DNA of 64,000 bases from Massiliimalia timonensis (lineage in GTDB: Bacteria; Bacillota; Clostridia; Oscillospirales; Ruminococcaceae), in the NCBI RefSeq assembly GCF_900186585.1, contig NZ_FYDD01000002.1:310001-374000 (forward strand). The letters run 5' to 3'. Made by a program: the position numbers and the translations under genes. Positions 41,816 through 50,356 of the stretch are shown here, piece after piece (within the stretch, counting starts at the first letter, position 1; each line of letters opens with the position of its first letter). The notes under the pieces were generated by a model, which was not told where the DNA came from, searched no databases, and was given only the letters and a program-made list of their open reading frames with translations.

Positions 41816-43120
41816 ATGAAGAAACAGTTAAAGATCTCCTATATTGGAGGAGGCTCTATGTTTGTGTGCACCATGGCGCATGCGATCATGGAGATTCGGG
41901 AAGAATTACAGAAGGAAGGCGTGTCCATTGATGTTTCTCTGATGGACATCAATTTAAACAACGCGGATGCTATGCGCCGCTATGTGGATTTGGTACGCGA
42001 AAAAACGGGTACCCCCATCATAGCTTCTGTTACTAGTTCTATGGAGGAAGCGATCACGGGTTCGGATTTGGTGGTGTTATCTGTTCCTGAAAAGAAGAAA
42101 GATCAGGATGAATTTTGGGACCTGATTGGACAGCCGGTGGATCTGGAAAGTTCTTATGCGGTAGCTCTGACCGCGGTGACAAACCTTGACCTGATGGATC
42201 AGATCGCAGAGCTGATGAAACGCATCGCACCCGACGCGATGTTTGCCGCACTGATGAACCCGACCGATACGCTGGCGGCCTATATGCAGAAAAAGCATGG
42301 AATTACCAGCATTGGCATGTGCGTTGAAGTGCAGAACCTGATCACCACCCTTGCTTATCTGCTGGGGGTCAAGGAATCTGAGATCGAACTGTCGCATATT
42401 GGGGTGAATCATTTTGGCTGGGTCACTTCTCTGAAAGTTTGCGGAAAAGACGGATATGCCCTTTTGCGCGAACAGATGGAAGCCTGGAAGCAGCGCCCGG
42501 ATTGGCCAAGGTACTGGAACTGGTTTGCAGACCTGTTTTTGGCAACCGGCTACCTGCGCACCAGCGACGCGCACCGTTGGCCAGTCGGGTTCGACTGGGT
42601 AGAGGGGACCGGGCTTGGGAAGGATGAGATCCCAATGCCGATCTCTGACCTGTATCAGCCGTATATCCGGGAAGCGCTTGAAAAAGGCGAGTTAGTTGGC
42701 AAGCTTCCGAAAACCAGTATTTATGGCCATGTCCAGTACGAGGCGCTGATGTATCCGTCTTTAAAAGGGACCTTTGCGCAGCTTATCAGGGGTCTGCTGG
42801 GACACACGACCGCCCCCTTGCCGCTTCAGGTACAGAATGGGAAGGCAAACACCGGTGTTTCTCCAGAAGCATGGCTGGAGATCCCCTGCCGTTTTACAGA
42901 GGGCAAACTGGCGCCGCAAACCGCCGAACAGGCTCCGGAATGGGTTACTGCCCAACTGGAAGACATCATTCAGCAAAGGGTGTGGATCGCCGACTGGCTG
43001 GTTGGCTCTGATCCGGAGGGGCTTAGAAAGGCGCTGTTCAACTGGCAGGATACCGTGGAAATTGGGCATGCGCTGGCATTTTGGCGTAGAATGGAAGAAT
43101 ATATGGCTGCCAGAAAATAA
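41816..43120 (+). CDS. GH4 family glycosidase, unusual metal-site motif
   Basis: GH4 enzymes use NAD and a divalent metal to cleave glycosides by oxidation and elimination. The 434-residue protein has the NAD-binding ISYIGGGSMF, a DINLNNADAM segment, and the metal ligands C169 in GMCVEVQN and H199 in GVNHFGW. The residues after the Cys (VEV) differ from the CN.P type of phospho-glucosidases and the CHS/CHG types of galactosidases and glucuronidases that I know, so the substrate class is uncertain. It is 14 bp upstream of the GH51 gene, which suggests plant cell-wall sugars. Confidence 0.87.
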   Translation: MKKQLKISYIGGGSMFVCTMAHAIMEIREELQKEGVSIDVSLMDINLNNADAMRRYVDLVREKTGTPIIASVTSSMEEAITGSDLVVLSVPEKKKDQDEFWDLIGQPVDLESSYAVALTAVTNLDLMDQIAELMKRIAPDAMFAALMNPTDTLAAYMQKKHGITSIGMCVEVQNLITTLAYLLGVKESEIELSHIGVNHFGWVTSLKVCGKDGYALLREQMEAWKQRPDWPRYWNWFADLFLATGYLRTSDAHRWPVGFDWVEGTGLGKDEIPMPISDLYQPYIREALEKGELVGKLPKTSIYGHVQYEALMYPSLKGTFAQLIRGLLGHTTAPLPLQVQNGKANTGVSPEAWLEIPCRFTEGKLAPQTAEQAPEWVTAQLEDIIQQRVWIADWLVGSDPEGLRKALFNWQDTVEIGHALAFWRRMEEYMAARK

Positions 43121-43134
43121 GAGGAGGTTTGGCA

Positions 43135-44598
43135 ATGGAACTTCGGTTTGATAAAAAGAAAAAGATCGGTCTGCGTGACCCAAAACTGTTTGGACAGTTT
43201 ATTGAGCATTTTCACCGCTGTGTGTATGGCGGAGTGTATGACCCGGCTTCTTCCTTTGCGGATGAGCAGGGTTTGAGGAAAGACGTGATAGAGGCGTTAA
43301 ACCGAATCGGGGTGCCGGTTATCCGCTGGCCGGGCGGCTGTTTCGTATCGGGATACCATTGGCAGGATGGAATTGGTCCAAAACGGATTCCGTGTTTTGA
43401 CAAGGCGTGGAAGGTGGAGGAAAGCAATCTTTTCGGCACAGCAGAATTCCTTGATTTTTGTCGTAAGATCCATGCGCAGCCCTATATCTGTTGTAATGCC
43501 GGCACAGGAACAGAAGAGGAAATGAGCGATTGGGTGGAATACTGTAACCAAACCCAAGGAAAATGGGCAAGGCTTCGCCGCGAACACGGTTATGAGGAGC
43601 CGTTCCATGTCAAATACTGGAGTATTGGCAACGAAAACTATTTTGATGGAGAACTGGGGTCACGTAACCCAAAAGAATGGGCCCGACTGGTTTCCCGCGC
43701 CTCCCATATGATGAAGCGGGCCGACGACAGGATCGAGCTGTTAGCCCCCTGCGCAAATAACTTGGAATGGAACCTGCGCTTATTGGCGGAGGCAGGGCAC
43801 CGGCTGGACTGGCTTTCTGTTCACAGCTATGACGATATGCTGCAACAGGTAAATGAACCGTCTTCCTATGAACAGTGCATCTTATGGCTGGATAATGTGA
43901 AAGAACGGATCGAGCAGGCAGAATCCGCGATCCATTTAATGGGGTACCGGAACAAGATCCATATTGCGATCGACGAATGGAACCTGCGCGGCTGGCATCA
44001 TCCGAATGTAGATGTCCCCGGCGCGGATTACCTGACCCCGCGTGATAAAAACGACGATAATTCTACCTATACGATGGCGGATGCGGTCTACACAGCCTGC
44101 TACCTGAATGAATGCTTCCGGCACTGCAACAGTGTTAAAATGGCGAATTATGCCCCCACGGTGAATGGCCGGGGACTGATCTACACCCACGATGACGGGA
44201 TCGTACTGAGGCCGACCTATTTTGTTTTTGACCTGTATGCAAATCTTTTGGGTGACGAGATTTTGGATAGCTGGTTTGATCAGGAAAACCGCTTTGCGCT
44301 GTCTGTGAATGGAAAGGAACAGAACGTAAACTGGATCGACGCAGTTCCGACCATGCAAAACGGCCGGCTTCGGATCGCGCTGGTGAATAAGCATCCGGAA
44401 GAAGCCTGCCGCGTCTTCTTTGCTTCTTCGGCCGGGGAGTTGGAGCTGTTCACCCTAAATGGAAAGAGCAAAGATTCCTATAACGACATAGACCACCCGG
44501 AAACGGTCCGTGTAGAACGGGAAATATTGAAAACGAAAGCTTCCCAAAAAGAAATTTATTTGCCCCCACACTCTGTCACGATTGTCAGAGAACTATAA
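43135..44598 (+). CDS. GH51 alpha-L-arabinofuranosidase
   Basis: This retaining enzyme releases arabinofuranose from arabinan, arabinoxylan or arabino-oligosaccharides. The 487-residue protein begins with the GH51 block LFGQFIEHFHRCVYGGVYDP, then PVIRWPGGCFVSGYHW, the acid/base E167 in SIGNENYF and nucleophile E281 in IAIDEWNLRG. No signal peptide is seen, so it is intracellular and acts on imported oligosaccharides. The ATG at 43135 follows GAGGAGG. No transporter is next to it. Confidence 0.92.
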   Translation: MELRFDKKKKIGLRDPKLFGQFIEHFHRCVYGGVYDPASSFADEQGLRKDVIEALNRIGVPVIRWPGGCFVSGYHWQDGIGPKRIPCFDKAWKVEESNLFGTAEFLDFCRKIHAQPYICCNAGTGTEEEMSDWVEYCNQTQGKWARLRREHGYEEPFHVKYWSIGNENYFDGELGSRNPKEWARLVSRASHMMKRADDRIELLAPCANNLEWNLRLLAEAGHRLDWLSVHSYDDMLQQVNEPSSYEQCILWLDNVKERIEQAESAIHLMGYRNKIHIAIDEWNLRGWHHPNVDVPGADYLTPRDKNDDNSTYTMADAVYTACYLNECFRHCNSVKMANYAPTVNGRGLIYTHDDGIVLRPTYFVFDLYANLLGDEILDSWFDQENRFALSVNGKEQNVNWIDAVPTMQNGRLRIALVNKHPEEACRVFFASSAGELELFTLNGKSKDSYNDIDHPETVRVEREILKTKASQKEIYLPPHSVTIVREL

Positions 44599-44634
44599 AA
44601 AAGGCTTCCCGCCTAAAACGCGGGAAGCCTTTTT
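44598..44634. terminator. Bidirectional terminator
   Basis: A perfect 15-bp stem (44598-44612 with 44620-44634) is flanked by A and T runs and ends both the GH51 gene and the convergent XRE gene. Confidence 0.92.
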
Positions 44635-44950
44635 ACTTGGTATCTTTACTGAGCCTGCGTGCCAGCGTGATGATCATCATCAAATCATCCTTGCTGACCT
44701 TTCGCAGTTCATCGATCGCGGAACGGAGCAGGATCGGATCGTCGGTCGTTTCCTCAAAAAACTGGCTGGGCGTTACGCCCAGGTAGTCACAGATGGCAAG
44801 GAATTCCGCCATGGGCGGCAGCGCTTTTCCGGAAGAAATATTGTAGATATAGCTTCTGCTATGTCCCAAATCATAGCTCATCTGGTATTCTGAAACGCCT
44901 TTGCTCAGCCGCAGCTGTGTAATGCGTTCCCGAATAAAATTTGTATCCAT
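44633..44950 (-). CDS. XRE-family transcriptional regulator
   Basis: The 105-residue protein has an N-terminal helix-turn-helix (residues 8-62; EYQMSYDLGHSRSYIYNISSG and LAICDYLGVTPSQFF) and a short helical C-terminus. AAGGTGG lies before the ATG. It is divergent from the ABC exporter operon, and the shared region contains an inverted repeat over a -35 element, so it may regulate that operon. Confidence 0.9.
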   Translation of the reverse strand: MDTNFIRERITQLRLSKGVSEYQMSYDLGHSRSYIYNISSGKALPPMAEFLAICDYLGVTPSQFFEETTDDPILLRSAIDELRKVSKDDLMMIITLARRLSKDTK

Positions 44951-45006
44951 GTTTTCACCACCTTATACCCATTGTATCGGGTAGGGTAGTCAAAATATCC
45001 CAAAAA

Positions 45007-45050
45007 TATACGCTTATATCATTGAAAAAGCGTATAAATTATGTTAATAT
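45007..45050 (+). promoter_or_regulatory. Inverted repeat overlapping a promoter in the divergent region
   Basis: TATACGCTT (45007-45015) and AAGCGTATA (45028-45036) are exact inverted copies. A promoter, TTGAAA 45022-45027 and TAATAT 45045-45050 with 17-bp spacing, lies across them. This fits an operator for the divergent XRE regulator. Confidence 0.5.
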
Positions 45051-45165
45051 AATAAAAAATATGTTTTTTGATAGATTATTTATGCTTTTTTAAAATATTT
45101 TTTTAAAAAAGACATTTATTTTTCGACTAAAACAAGTAAAATAGCTGTAAATTTCAGGAAATGGA

Positions 45166-45194
45166 TTGAGATTTTTGCTTCAGCCTGTTATGAT
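45166..45194 (+). promoter_or_regulatory. Extended -10 promoter for the ABC exporter operon
   Basis: TTGAGA at 45166-45171 and TATGAT at 45189-45194, 17 bp apart, with TG one base before the -10. The rest of the 351-bp intergenic region is very AT-rich and shows no gene. Confidence 0.65.
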
Positions 45195-45301
45195 AAAACC
45201 AGCGAAAAATAAAGGACATCATTCCCACTTGATAAAGATGGGCGGGAGTTTGTGATAGATCGGACAGAAACTGACCTTCAAACACAGAAAGGAATATGGA
45301 A

Positions 45302-46300
45302 ATGAGCTTAATCGTATCAGACCTGTCAAAAAAATACGGGGAGAAAACAGTGGTCAACCACATCAGCTTTTCTATGCCAAAACCAGGTGTTTACGCCTTG
45401 CTGGGAACCAACGGCGCGGGAAAAACGACCACGATCCGCATGATGCTGGGGATGCTTTCCAAGGACACGGGAAGTGTTCAGTGGAACGGCAGGCCGCTGG
45501 ACACCGCGACCTGCAATGTAGGCTATCTGGCCGAAGAACGCGGACTTTATCCCAAATATGGATTGATGGACCAGTTAATATACTTTGCGGGCCTGCGCGG
45601 CGTATCCAAACACGAAGCAAAGACAAGAATTAAATACTGGGCGCACCGCCTGCAGGTGGAAGAATATTTATACCCGGATCAGGTGCAGGAAGACGGTTCC
45701 ACCCAGTTAGGGGCGCGCGGCGGGCTGCTTTCCGGAGCGAAGCGCAAAAAGGCGCAGAAGCCAAAACTGGCGGATCAGCTCTCGAAAGGGAACCAGCAGA
45801 AGATCCAGTTTATGACGGCGCTGATCTCTAACCCAGACTTGATCATTTTGGACGAACCGATGTCCGGGCTTGACCCGGTCAATACCGATCTGTTTAAAGA
45901 CATTATCCGGGAAGAGATCGCGAAAGGGAAATACCTGATCATGTCCAGCCACCAGATGGCGACCGTGGAGGAATTTTGCACCGATATTACGATTTTAGAC
46001 CGGGCAAACGCTGTTTTGCAGGGGAATTTGAATGAAATCAAAAAAGGCTACGGAAGGGTCAACCTGTCTTTAAAGGTGGAACAGGATATTGCCCCGTATA
46101 TTCAGGCGGCTGGGGCAACGGTGCTCAGCGAAAAGGAATATGAATACCAGCTGAAGGTAACGGGGGAAGAACAGGCAAACCGGCTTTTAGGAAGCCTGAT
46201 CGAAAATAAGATAACGATCATTACCTTTGACCTGCGGGAGCCCTCCCTGCACGAGATCTTTGTGGAAACTGTGGGAGGAGAACGACATGAAACAGAATGA
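45302..46300 (+). CDS. NatA-like ABC exporter ATPase with an insertion
   Basis: The 332-residue ATPase pairs with the two ABC-2 permeases downstream. Walker A GTNGAGKTT (35-43), signature LSKGNQQ (160-166) and Walker B LIILDEPMSGLDP are intact, and the C-terminal domain (DLREPSLHEIF) is typical of NatA-like exporters. Between the helical domain and the signature it carries about 30 extra residues (roughly 125-155) that are Gly/Lys-rich (TQLGARGGLLSGAKRKKAQ), absent from most relatives I know. The ATG at 45302 is chosen for spacing from AGAAAGGA; 45296 is possible. NatAB exports sodium in Bacillus, but peptides are also exported by this class. Confidence 0.87.
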   Translation: MSLIVSDLSKKYGEKTVVNHISFSMPKPGVYALLGTNGAGKTTTIRMMLGMLSKDTGSVQWNGRPLDTATCNVGYLAEERGLYPKYGLMDQLIYFAGLRGVSKHEAKTRIKYWAHRLQVEEYLYPDQVQEDGSTQLGARGGLLSGAKRKKAQKPKLADQLSKGNQQKIQFMTALISNPDLIILDEPMSGLDPVNTDLFKDIIREEIAKGKYLIMSSHQMATVEEFCTDITILDRANAVLQGNLNEIKKGYGRVNLSLKVEQDIAPYIQAAGATVLSEKEYEYQLKVTGEEQANRLLGSLIENKITIITFDLREPSLHEIFVETVGGERHETE

Positions 46301-47609
46301 CAGCGCCCTGCGCGGCACGAAAAAGGTTTTTGTGTTTACCTTTGTCCAGTTTGCTAAAAACAAAGCGAATCTTATCACCTTGATATTTTTGTTGATCCTT
46401 TCCTTGGCAAGCGTGCCGGTCATGACCCTGCTTTCAGGCGGGGAGATCGATATGGGAGAGCAGCCGGGTGTTGATGCCGTTTACCTGCAAAACCAGACTG
46501 AACTGCCGCTTGCGGCAGATGACCTTGCGGGAAGGGACCCGTATTTTGAAAACACAAAGTTTCTGGACGCGGCGGAGGGGAGCCGGCCGACGCTGCAAGA
46601 TGATCAGCTTCTTATTACTGTATCTGAACAGGAAAATTCCTATCAGGTAGAGGTGACGCGGGCGACCGACCTTGTTCTGACGGAGAATGATCTGTCACGT
46701 GCAGAGGACTTGGCGGCCGCGGCGGTCAGATCGTCTCAGCTGAAAGGATTTGGGCTGAGTGAAGAACAGGCAAAAACAGCGGTCGGACCGCTTCAGACAA
46801 GCGTGGGCAGTATCAGTGATTACCGGCAGGATCAAGGGCCTTCATGGGAGGTGCAGTATGGCGTACAGCTGTTTTATTCAATTGTCGTCATTATTGTCAG
46901 CATCTTTTCTGTGACCTATATTATCCGGACCGTGGTAGAAGAAAAGGCCTCCAAGCTGGTGGAATTGCTGATGGTCAGTGTGAAGCCGCTGGCGCTGATC
47001 GTTGGAAAGATCTTGGCCGCGATGGCCTATGTGTTCGGCACTTTTGTCCTGCTTTTGCTCGGCTTCGGAGTTTCTTATTTTGTCAGCGGCTTCTTTATGG
47101 ATGTGTCTGATTTTGGTTCCGCTATAAGCGGAGTAGATCTCTCCTCCGGATTTTTAAATCTGGGGGTGGATACAGTCCTTGTAGTTTTGATCTCCTTGAT
47201 TTTGGGGTATCTTACCTTTTCTATTATCGCTGGACTTTCCGGAACAGGGTGCTCCTCTACGGACGACATCCAAAGCGCCGCAACCCTTTCCACCCTGCTG
47301 ATCATGGCTGGTTATATGGCCTCGATCTTTATTAGCACGATGGGAGGCGGAGGCGCCGGGATCACCGTCTTTTCCAGCCTGTGCCCGATCCTCTCGGTTT
47401 TCTGCGCGCCGGTCAATTACATGACTGGGGCGATCCCGTTCTGGATGCTTTTGGTCTCATGGCTGATCCAGGCGGCAGTAGTGGCGCTGCTCGCGCTGTT
47501 CTGCGCAAAGATCTACAGCAGTTTATTGCTGTATCGGGGAAGCCGTGTCAAGCTTGGGCAAATGCTGTCTATGGCAAAACACGCATCTTCTAAAAAGGAG
47601 GTGGGCTAA
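46287..47609 (+). CDS. ABC-2 type exporter permease (NatB-like) 1
   Basis: The 440-residue permease has one N-terminal helix, an external domain of about 150 residues, then five or six helices. VVEEKASKLVELLMVSVKPLALIVGKILA is the cytoplasmic motif shared by NatB-type proteins. It overlaps the ATPase gene by 14 bases and starts after GGGAGGAG. It is paired with a second similar permease, probably as a heterodimer. Confidence 0.85.
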   Translation: MKQNDSALRGTKKVFVFTFVQFAKNKANLITLIFLLILSLASVPVMTLLSGGEIDMGEQPGVDAVYLQNQTELPLAADDLAGRDPYFENTKFLDAAEGSRPTLQDDQLLITVSEQENSYQVEVTRATDLVLTENDLSRAEDLAAAAVRSSQLKGFGLSEEQAKTAVGPLQTSVGSISDYRQDQGPSWEVQYGVQLFYSIVVIIVSIFSVTYIIRTVVEEKASKLVELLMVSVKPLALIVGKILAAMAYVFGTFVLLLLGFGVSYFVSGFFMDVSDFGSAISGVDLSSGFLNLGVDTVLVVLISLILGYLTFSIIAGLSGTGCSSTDDIQSAATLSTLLIMAGYMASIFISTMGGGGAGITVFSSLCPILSVFCAPVNYMTGAIPFWMLLVSWLIQAAVVALLALFCAKIYSSLLLYRGSRVKLGQMLSMAKHASSKKEVG

Positions 47610-47610
47610 C

Positions 47611-48966
47611 ATGAAAAACGAGTTTAAAGGATTTCAGAAAATATTTTTGTTTACTTTCTCCCATCAGCTCCGTTCTACCGGGTATCGAGCGGCTACCATT
47701 TTATTGGCGGTACTGCTGTTTTTGCTTCCTGCCGGAATTATGGCGGCTGTAGAATGGTTCGGCGGCGATGAGCCGGAGGCGTCTGTCTATGAAAACCCGG
47801 TCAGGGGCGTGTATATTGTAGACCAAACAGGTACACCCGCTGTGGGCTTTGAGCAGTTGAATACCCTTGGTGAGCCGGGATATACGGAGCTGTCTTATAC
47901 CTTGTGTGAAAATTTAGAGCAGGCGGAACAGCTGGCCCGGCAGTCGGAGGACAGCGTGGTCCTTGTGTTGAGCCAAACTGAGCAGGGGACAAAGGCGGAC
48001 CTTCTGCTTCCGGAAGGGAGCGGGCTGTCAAAAGAGGAGGTCAGCGGGCTGGAGCTGTTCCTGCAGCAGAATTACCAGCTGATTCAGCTACAAAAGGCCG
48101 GTCTTACCGCTGAGCAGGCAATGCAGATCGTAACTCCGGTGCAGACTGAGCAGGTCACCGAAACAGTGATCTCCCCGGAAAGTGATTCCCCATTTGAGAT
48201 GATAAAAGAGGTTTTCAGCCTGATTCTCCCGTTTGCACTGATTATGATCCTGTACTTTATGGTGCTCTTTTATGGGCAAAGCGTTGCCAATAGTGTGATC
48301 TTGGAAAAGAACTCTAAGCTGATGGACACCTTTTTGATCTCAGTAAAACCAAGCGCCATGATTTTCGGAAAGGTGTTTGCCATTGTGCTGGCAAGCATCC
48401 TGCAGTTTTTTATCTGGATCGCCGCACTGGCAGGCGGGTTTGCCGCAGGCAGTGCTTTGGTCCGTGCGATTAACCCGCAGACGGATATGCTGCTGCTCCA
48501 ATTCTTTGACATGATGGGCGAACTGGGCGGCATGTTTTCCCCAGCCGGCTGTATCGTCGCGGCCCTTATTTTGATCGCTGGCTTTTTGCTGTACTGCGTG
48601 CTGGCATCGATCGGCGGCTCTGCGGCGGGAAAACCGGAGGACCTGTCCTCTACGAATGTATTGTTCACCATGATTTTGGTTATCAGCTTTTTGTGTACGC
48701 TGTACGCCGGTGGGATCAGCATGGCAGGCGATACGGCCAGCGCCGCATGGATGGACTGGGTGCCGTTTACCGCGATTTTAGTAACGCCGGGCCGGCTTTT
48801 GCTTGGAGAACTTTCCCCTGTACAGGGATTGATTTCTCTGTTGGTCGTTTTGGCGTTTTCCTGCCTTGTGCTTTTCCTGGCTGGGAAGGTGTATCGTATG
48901 ATGGCCCTTTACAAAGGTAACCCGCCTACGCCCGCAAAGCTGTTCCGGATGCTGCGTGGAAAATAA
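47611..48966 (+). CDS. ABC-2 type exporter permease (NatB-like) 2
   Basis: The 451-residue protein has the same layout as the preceding one: an N-terminal helix, an external domain, then the VILEKNSKLMDTFLISVKPSAMIFGKVFA motif and C-terminal helices. It starts one base after the previous stop behind AAAGGAGG. The two probably arose by duplication and form the membrane part of one exporter. Confidence 0.85.
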   Translation: MKNEFKGFQKIFLFTFSHQLRSTGYRAATILLAVLLFLLPAGIMAAVEWFGGDEPEASVYENPVRGVYIVDQTGTPAVGFEQLNTLGEPGYTELSYTLCENLEQAEQLARQSEDSVVLVLSQTEQGTKADLLLPEGSGLSKEEVSGLELFLQQNYQLIQLQKAGLTAEQAMQIVTPVQTEQVTETVISPESDSPFEMIKEVFSLILPFALIMILYFMVLFYGQSVANSVILEKNSKLMDTFLISVKPSAMIFGKVFAIVLASILQFFIWIAALAGGFAAGSALVRAINPQTDMLLLQFFDMMGELGGMFSPAGCIVAALILIAGFLLYCVLASIGGSAAGKPEDLSSTNVLFTMILVISFLCTLYAGGISMAGDTASAAWMDWVPFTAILVTPGRLLLGELSPVQGLISLLVVLAFSCLVLFLAGKVYRMMALYKGNPPTPAKLFRMLRGK

Positions 48967-49052
48967 AGCGCGGACTTGCACGCTTTATGCCAACCGGTTA
49001 ACGGGATATGTGCCGGACATCTTTTCCCATATCGTTAGAATAAGATAAAACG

Positions 49053-49086
49053 ACCGCCCCGCCTTTTACGAACAGGCTGGGGCGGT
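49053..49086 (+). terminator. GC-rich hairpin after the exporter, weak terminator
   Basis: ACCGCCCC (49053-49060) pairs with GGGGCGGT (49079-49086), plus GCC with GGC. The plus strand lacks a clear T run, so termination may be partial. Confidence 0.45.
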
Positions 49087-49104
49087 TATTGAAAGGAGCG
49101 GCCT

Positions 49105-49938
49105 ATGAGAGAACAGAGATCAAGCTGCTGCGGCACGATTTGCACGGAATGCGAATATTACCCCAATGAATGCGCCGGCTGCCAAGCGGTTCAGGGAAAG
49201 GTGTTTTGGCTTGGATTTACCGGAGAAGACGTCTGCGGGATCTATGACTGCTGCATTCACCAGAAAAAATTGCTCCACTGCGGGCTTTGCAAGGCGTTGC
49301 CCTGCAAACGGTATGAACTCTCCGAACCCACAAAATCTGAAGCGGAGAATCAGGCGAATCTGGAACGGCAGCTGTTCCGGCTTCATAATACACCGCCGCT
49401 GGTTTGGGAGGAGGGAGAGATCCGCTTGGAACAGGCTGCTGAGTTACACAGAGCCGCCGCGGAGGAGATGAAGCAGGAATTTTTTCAGCATGGGGAAGCT
49501 ACGATCAATGGAAGCGCTCTATTTGACCAACTGGACTTTGACGAATGGCTGAAACGGGCTAACCGCAATCATCATCCGGAAACGGTGCAAACAGACTGGG
49601 CAGTAGCTACGACCTTTTTTGCAGTGCGAAAAACGGATGGAAAGATGCTTGGGATGCTCGATCTCCGTCATAGCCTAGACACTCCGTTTTTAAAGGAATA
49701 CGGCGGGCATATCGGGTATGCAGTCCGTCCCACGCAGCGAAGAAAGGGATATGCTGTCCAAATGCTGCAGACCGCCCTTGCAGGCTGTGCGCGGATGGGG
49801 ATCTCACCGGTGGTATTGGGATGCTATGCGGATAACATTGCTTCGGTCCGCACGATAGAAACCTGCGGCGGGGTGCTTGTGGAGGAGAAGCCTTATTTGG
49901 ATGGCAAGCTAATGCACTGCTATTCGATCCGGGTTTAA
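49105..49938 (+). CDS. DUF3795 domain fused to GNAT acetyltransferase
   Basis: The 277-residue protein joins two domains. Residues 1-75 are a DUF3795 Cys-rich domain (SSCCGTICTECEYYPNECAGC, IYDCC, CGLCKALPCKRYE) with at least ten Cys for metal binding. Residues 105-277 are a GNAT domain with the acetyl-CoA motif VRPTQRRKGYAVQML and the ADNIASVRTIETCGG end. The acceptor is unknown. In most genomes I know the two occur separately. It has its own GAAAGGAG site and no adjacent partner. Confidence 0.83.
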   Translation: MREQRSSCCGTICTECEYYPNECAGCQAVQGKVFWLGFTGEDVCGIYDCCIHQKKLLHCGLCKALPCKRYELSEPTKSEAENQANLERQLFRLHNTPPLVWEEGEIRLEQAAELHRAAAEEMKQEFFQHGEATINGSALFDQLDFDEWLKRANRNHHPETVQTDWAVATTFFAVRKTDGKMLGMLDLRHSLDTPFLKEYGGHIGYAVRPTQRRKGYAVQMLQTALAGCARMGISPVVLGCYADNIASVRTIETCGGVLVEEKPYLDGKLMHCYSIRV

Positions 49939-49941
49939 CAG

Positions 49942-50211
49942 TTATTCCCGTTCCCGGAGGGTAACATGCACAGTGTCGCCGGGCTGTTTTTGTATCTTGG
50001 CGCGAATGTCTTTGCGGATCCCGATGATATGATCTGTTGTTCCCCGGCGGACTAAACTGCCATCGTACGGTTCGCCGTCAAAGGTAGCGTGCACCTTTAC
50101 CCGCCCTTTGCCGAACTCCTCTTTCACGTGATAGGGAAAGTGGACATATGCGCCGTCCAGTTCAGGCATCTTTTGGATGACCGCGTCAAATTCGTAAAGC
50201 TTTTGGTTCAT
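49942..50211 (-). CDS. DUF1905 domain protein
   Basis: The 89-residue protein is a single DUF1905 domain, a small beta-barrel (DGAYVHFPYHVKEEFG, VRRGTTDHIIGIRKDIR, GDTVHVTLRERE). Function is unknown; related proteins carry a C-terminal YdeI/OmpD-like domain that is missing here. AAAGGAG precedes the ATG. It is convergent with the DUF3795-GNAT gene, only three bases apart. Confidence 0.85.
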   Translation of the reverse strand: MNQKLYEFDAVIQKMPELDGAYVHFPYHVKEEFGKGRVKVHATFDGEPYDGSLVRRGTTDHIIGIRKDIRAKIQKQPGDTVHVTLRERE

Positions 50212-50282
50212 GTTGGCGCTCCTTTTTCATTTTTATCCTGCCATGGGCACACAAATTTTTATAGCGGATGAAGCGTTTTTCC

Positions 50283-50326
50283 ATGATCCGGAAGGACAGG
50301 CCTTACCCCCTGTCTTTCCGGGTCAT
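50283..50326. repeat. 18-bp imperfect hairpin without T tract
   Basis: Arms 50283-50300 and 50309-50326 pair along their whole length with two G-U pairs and an 8-base loop. It lies downstream of the FAD-Rieske gene on the minus strand but no T run follows, so it may be an mRNA-end structure rather than a classical terminator. Confidence 0.55.
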
Positions 50327-50356
50327 ATTCTAATCAATGGATTGTTGGCGCCCCAA

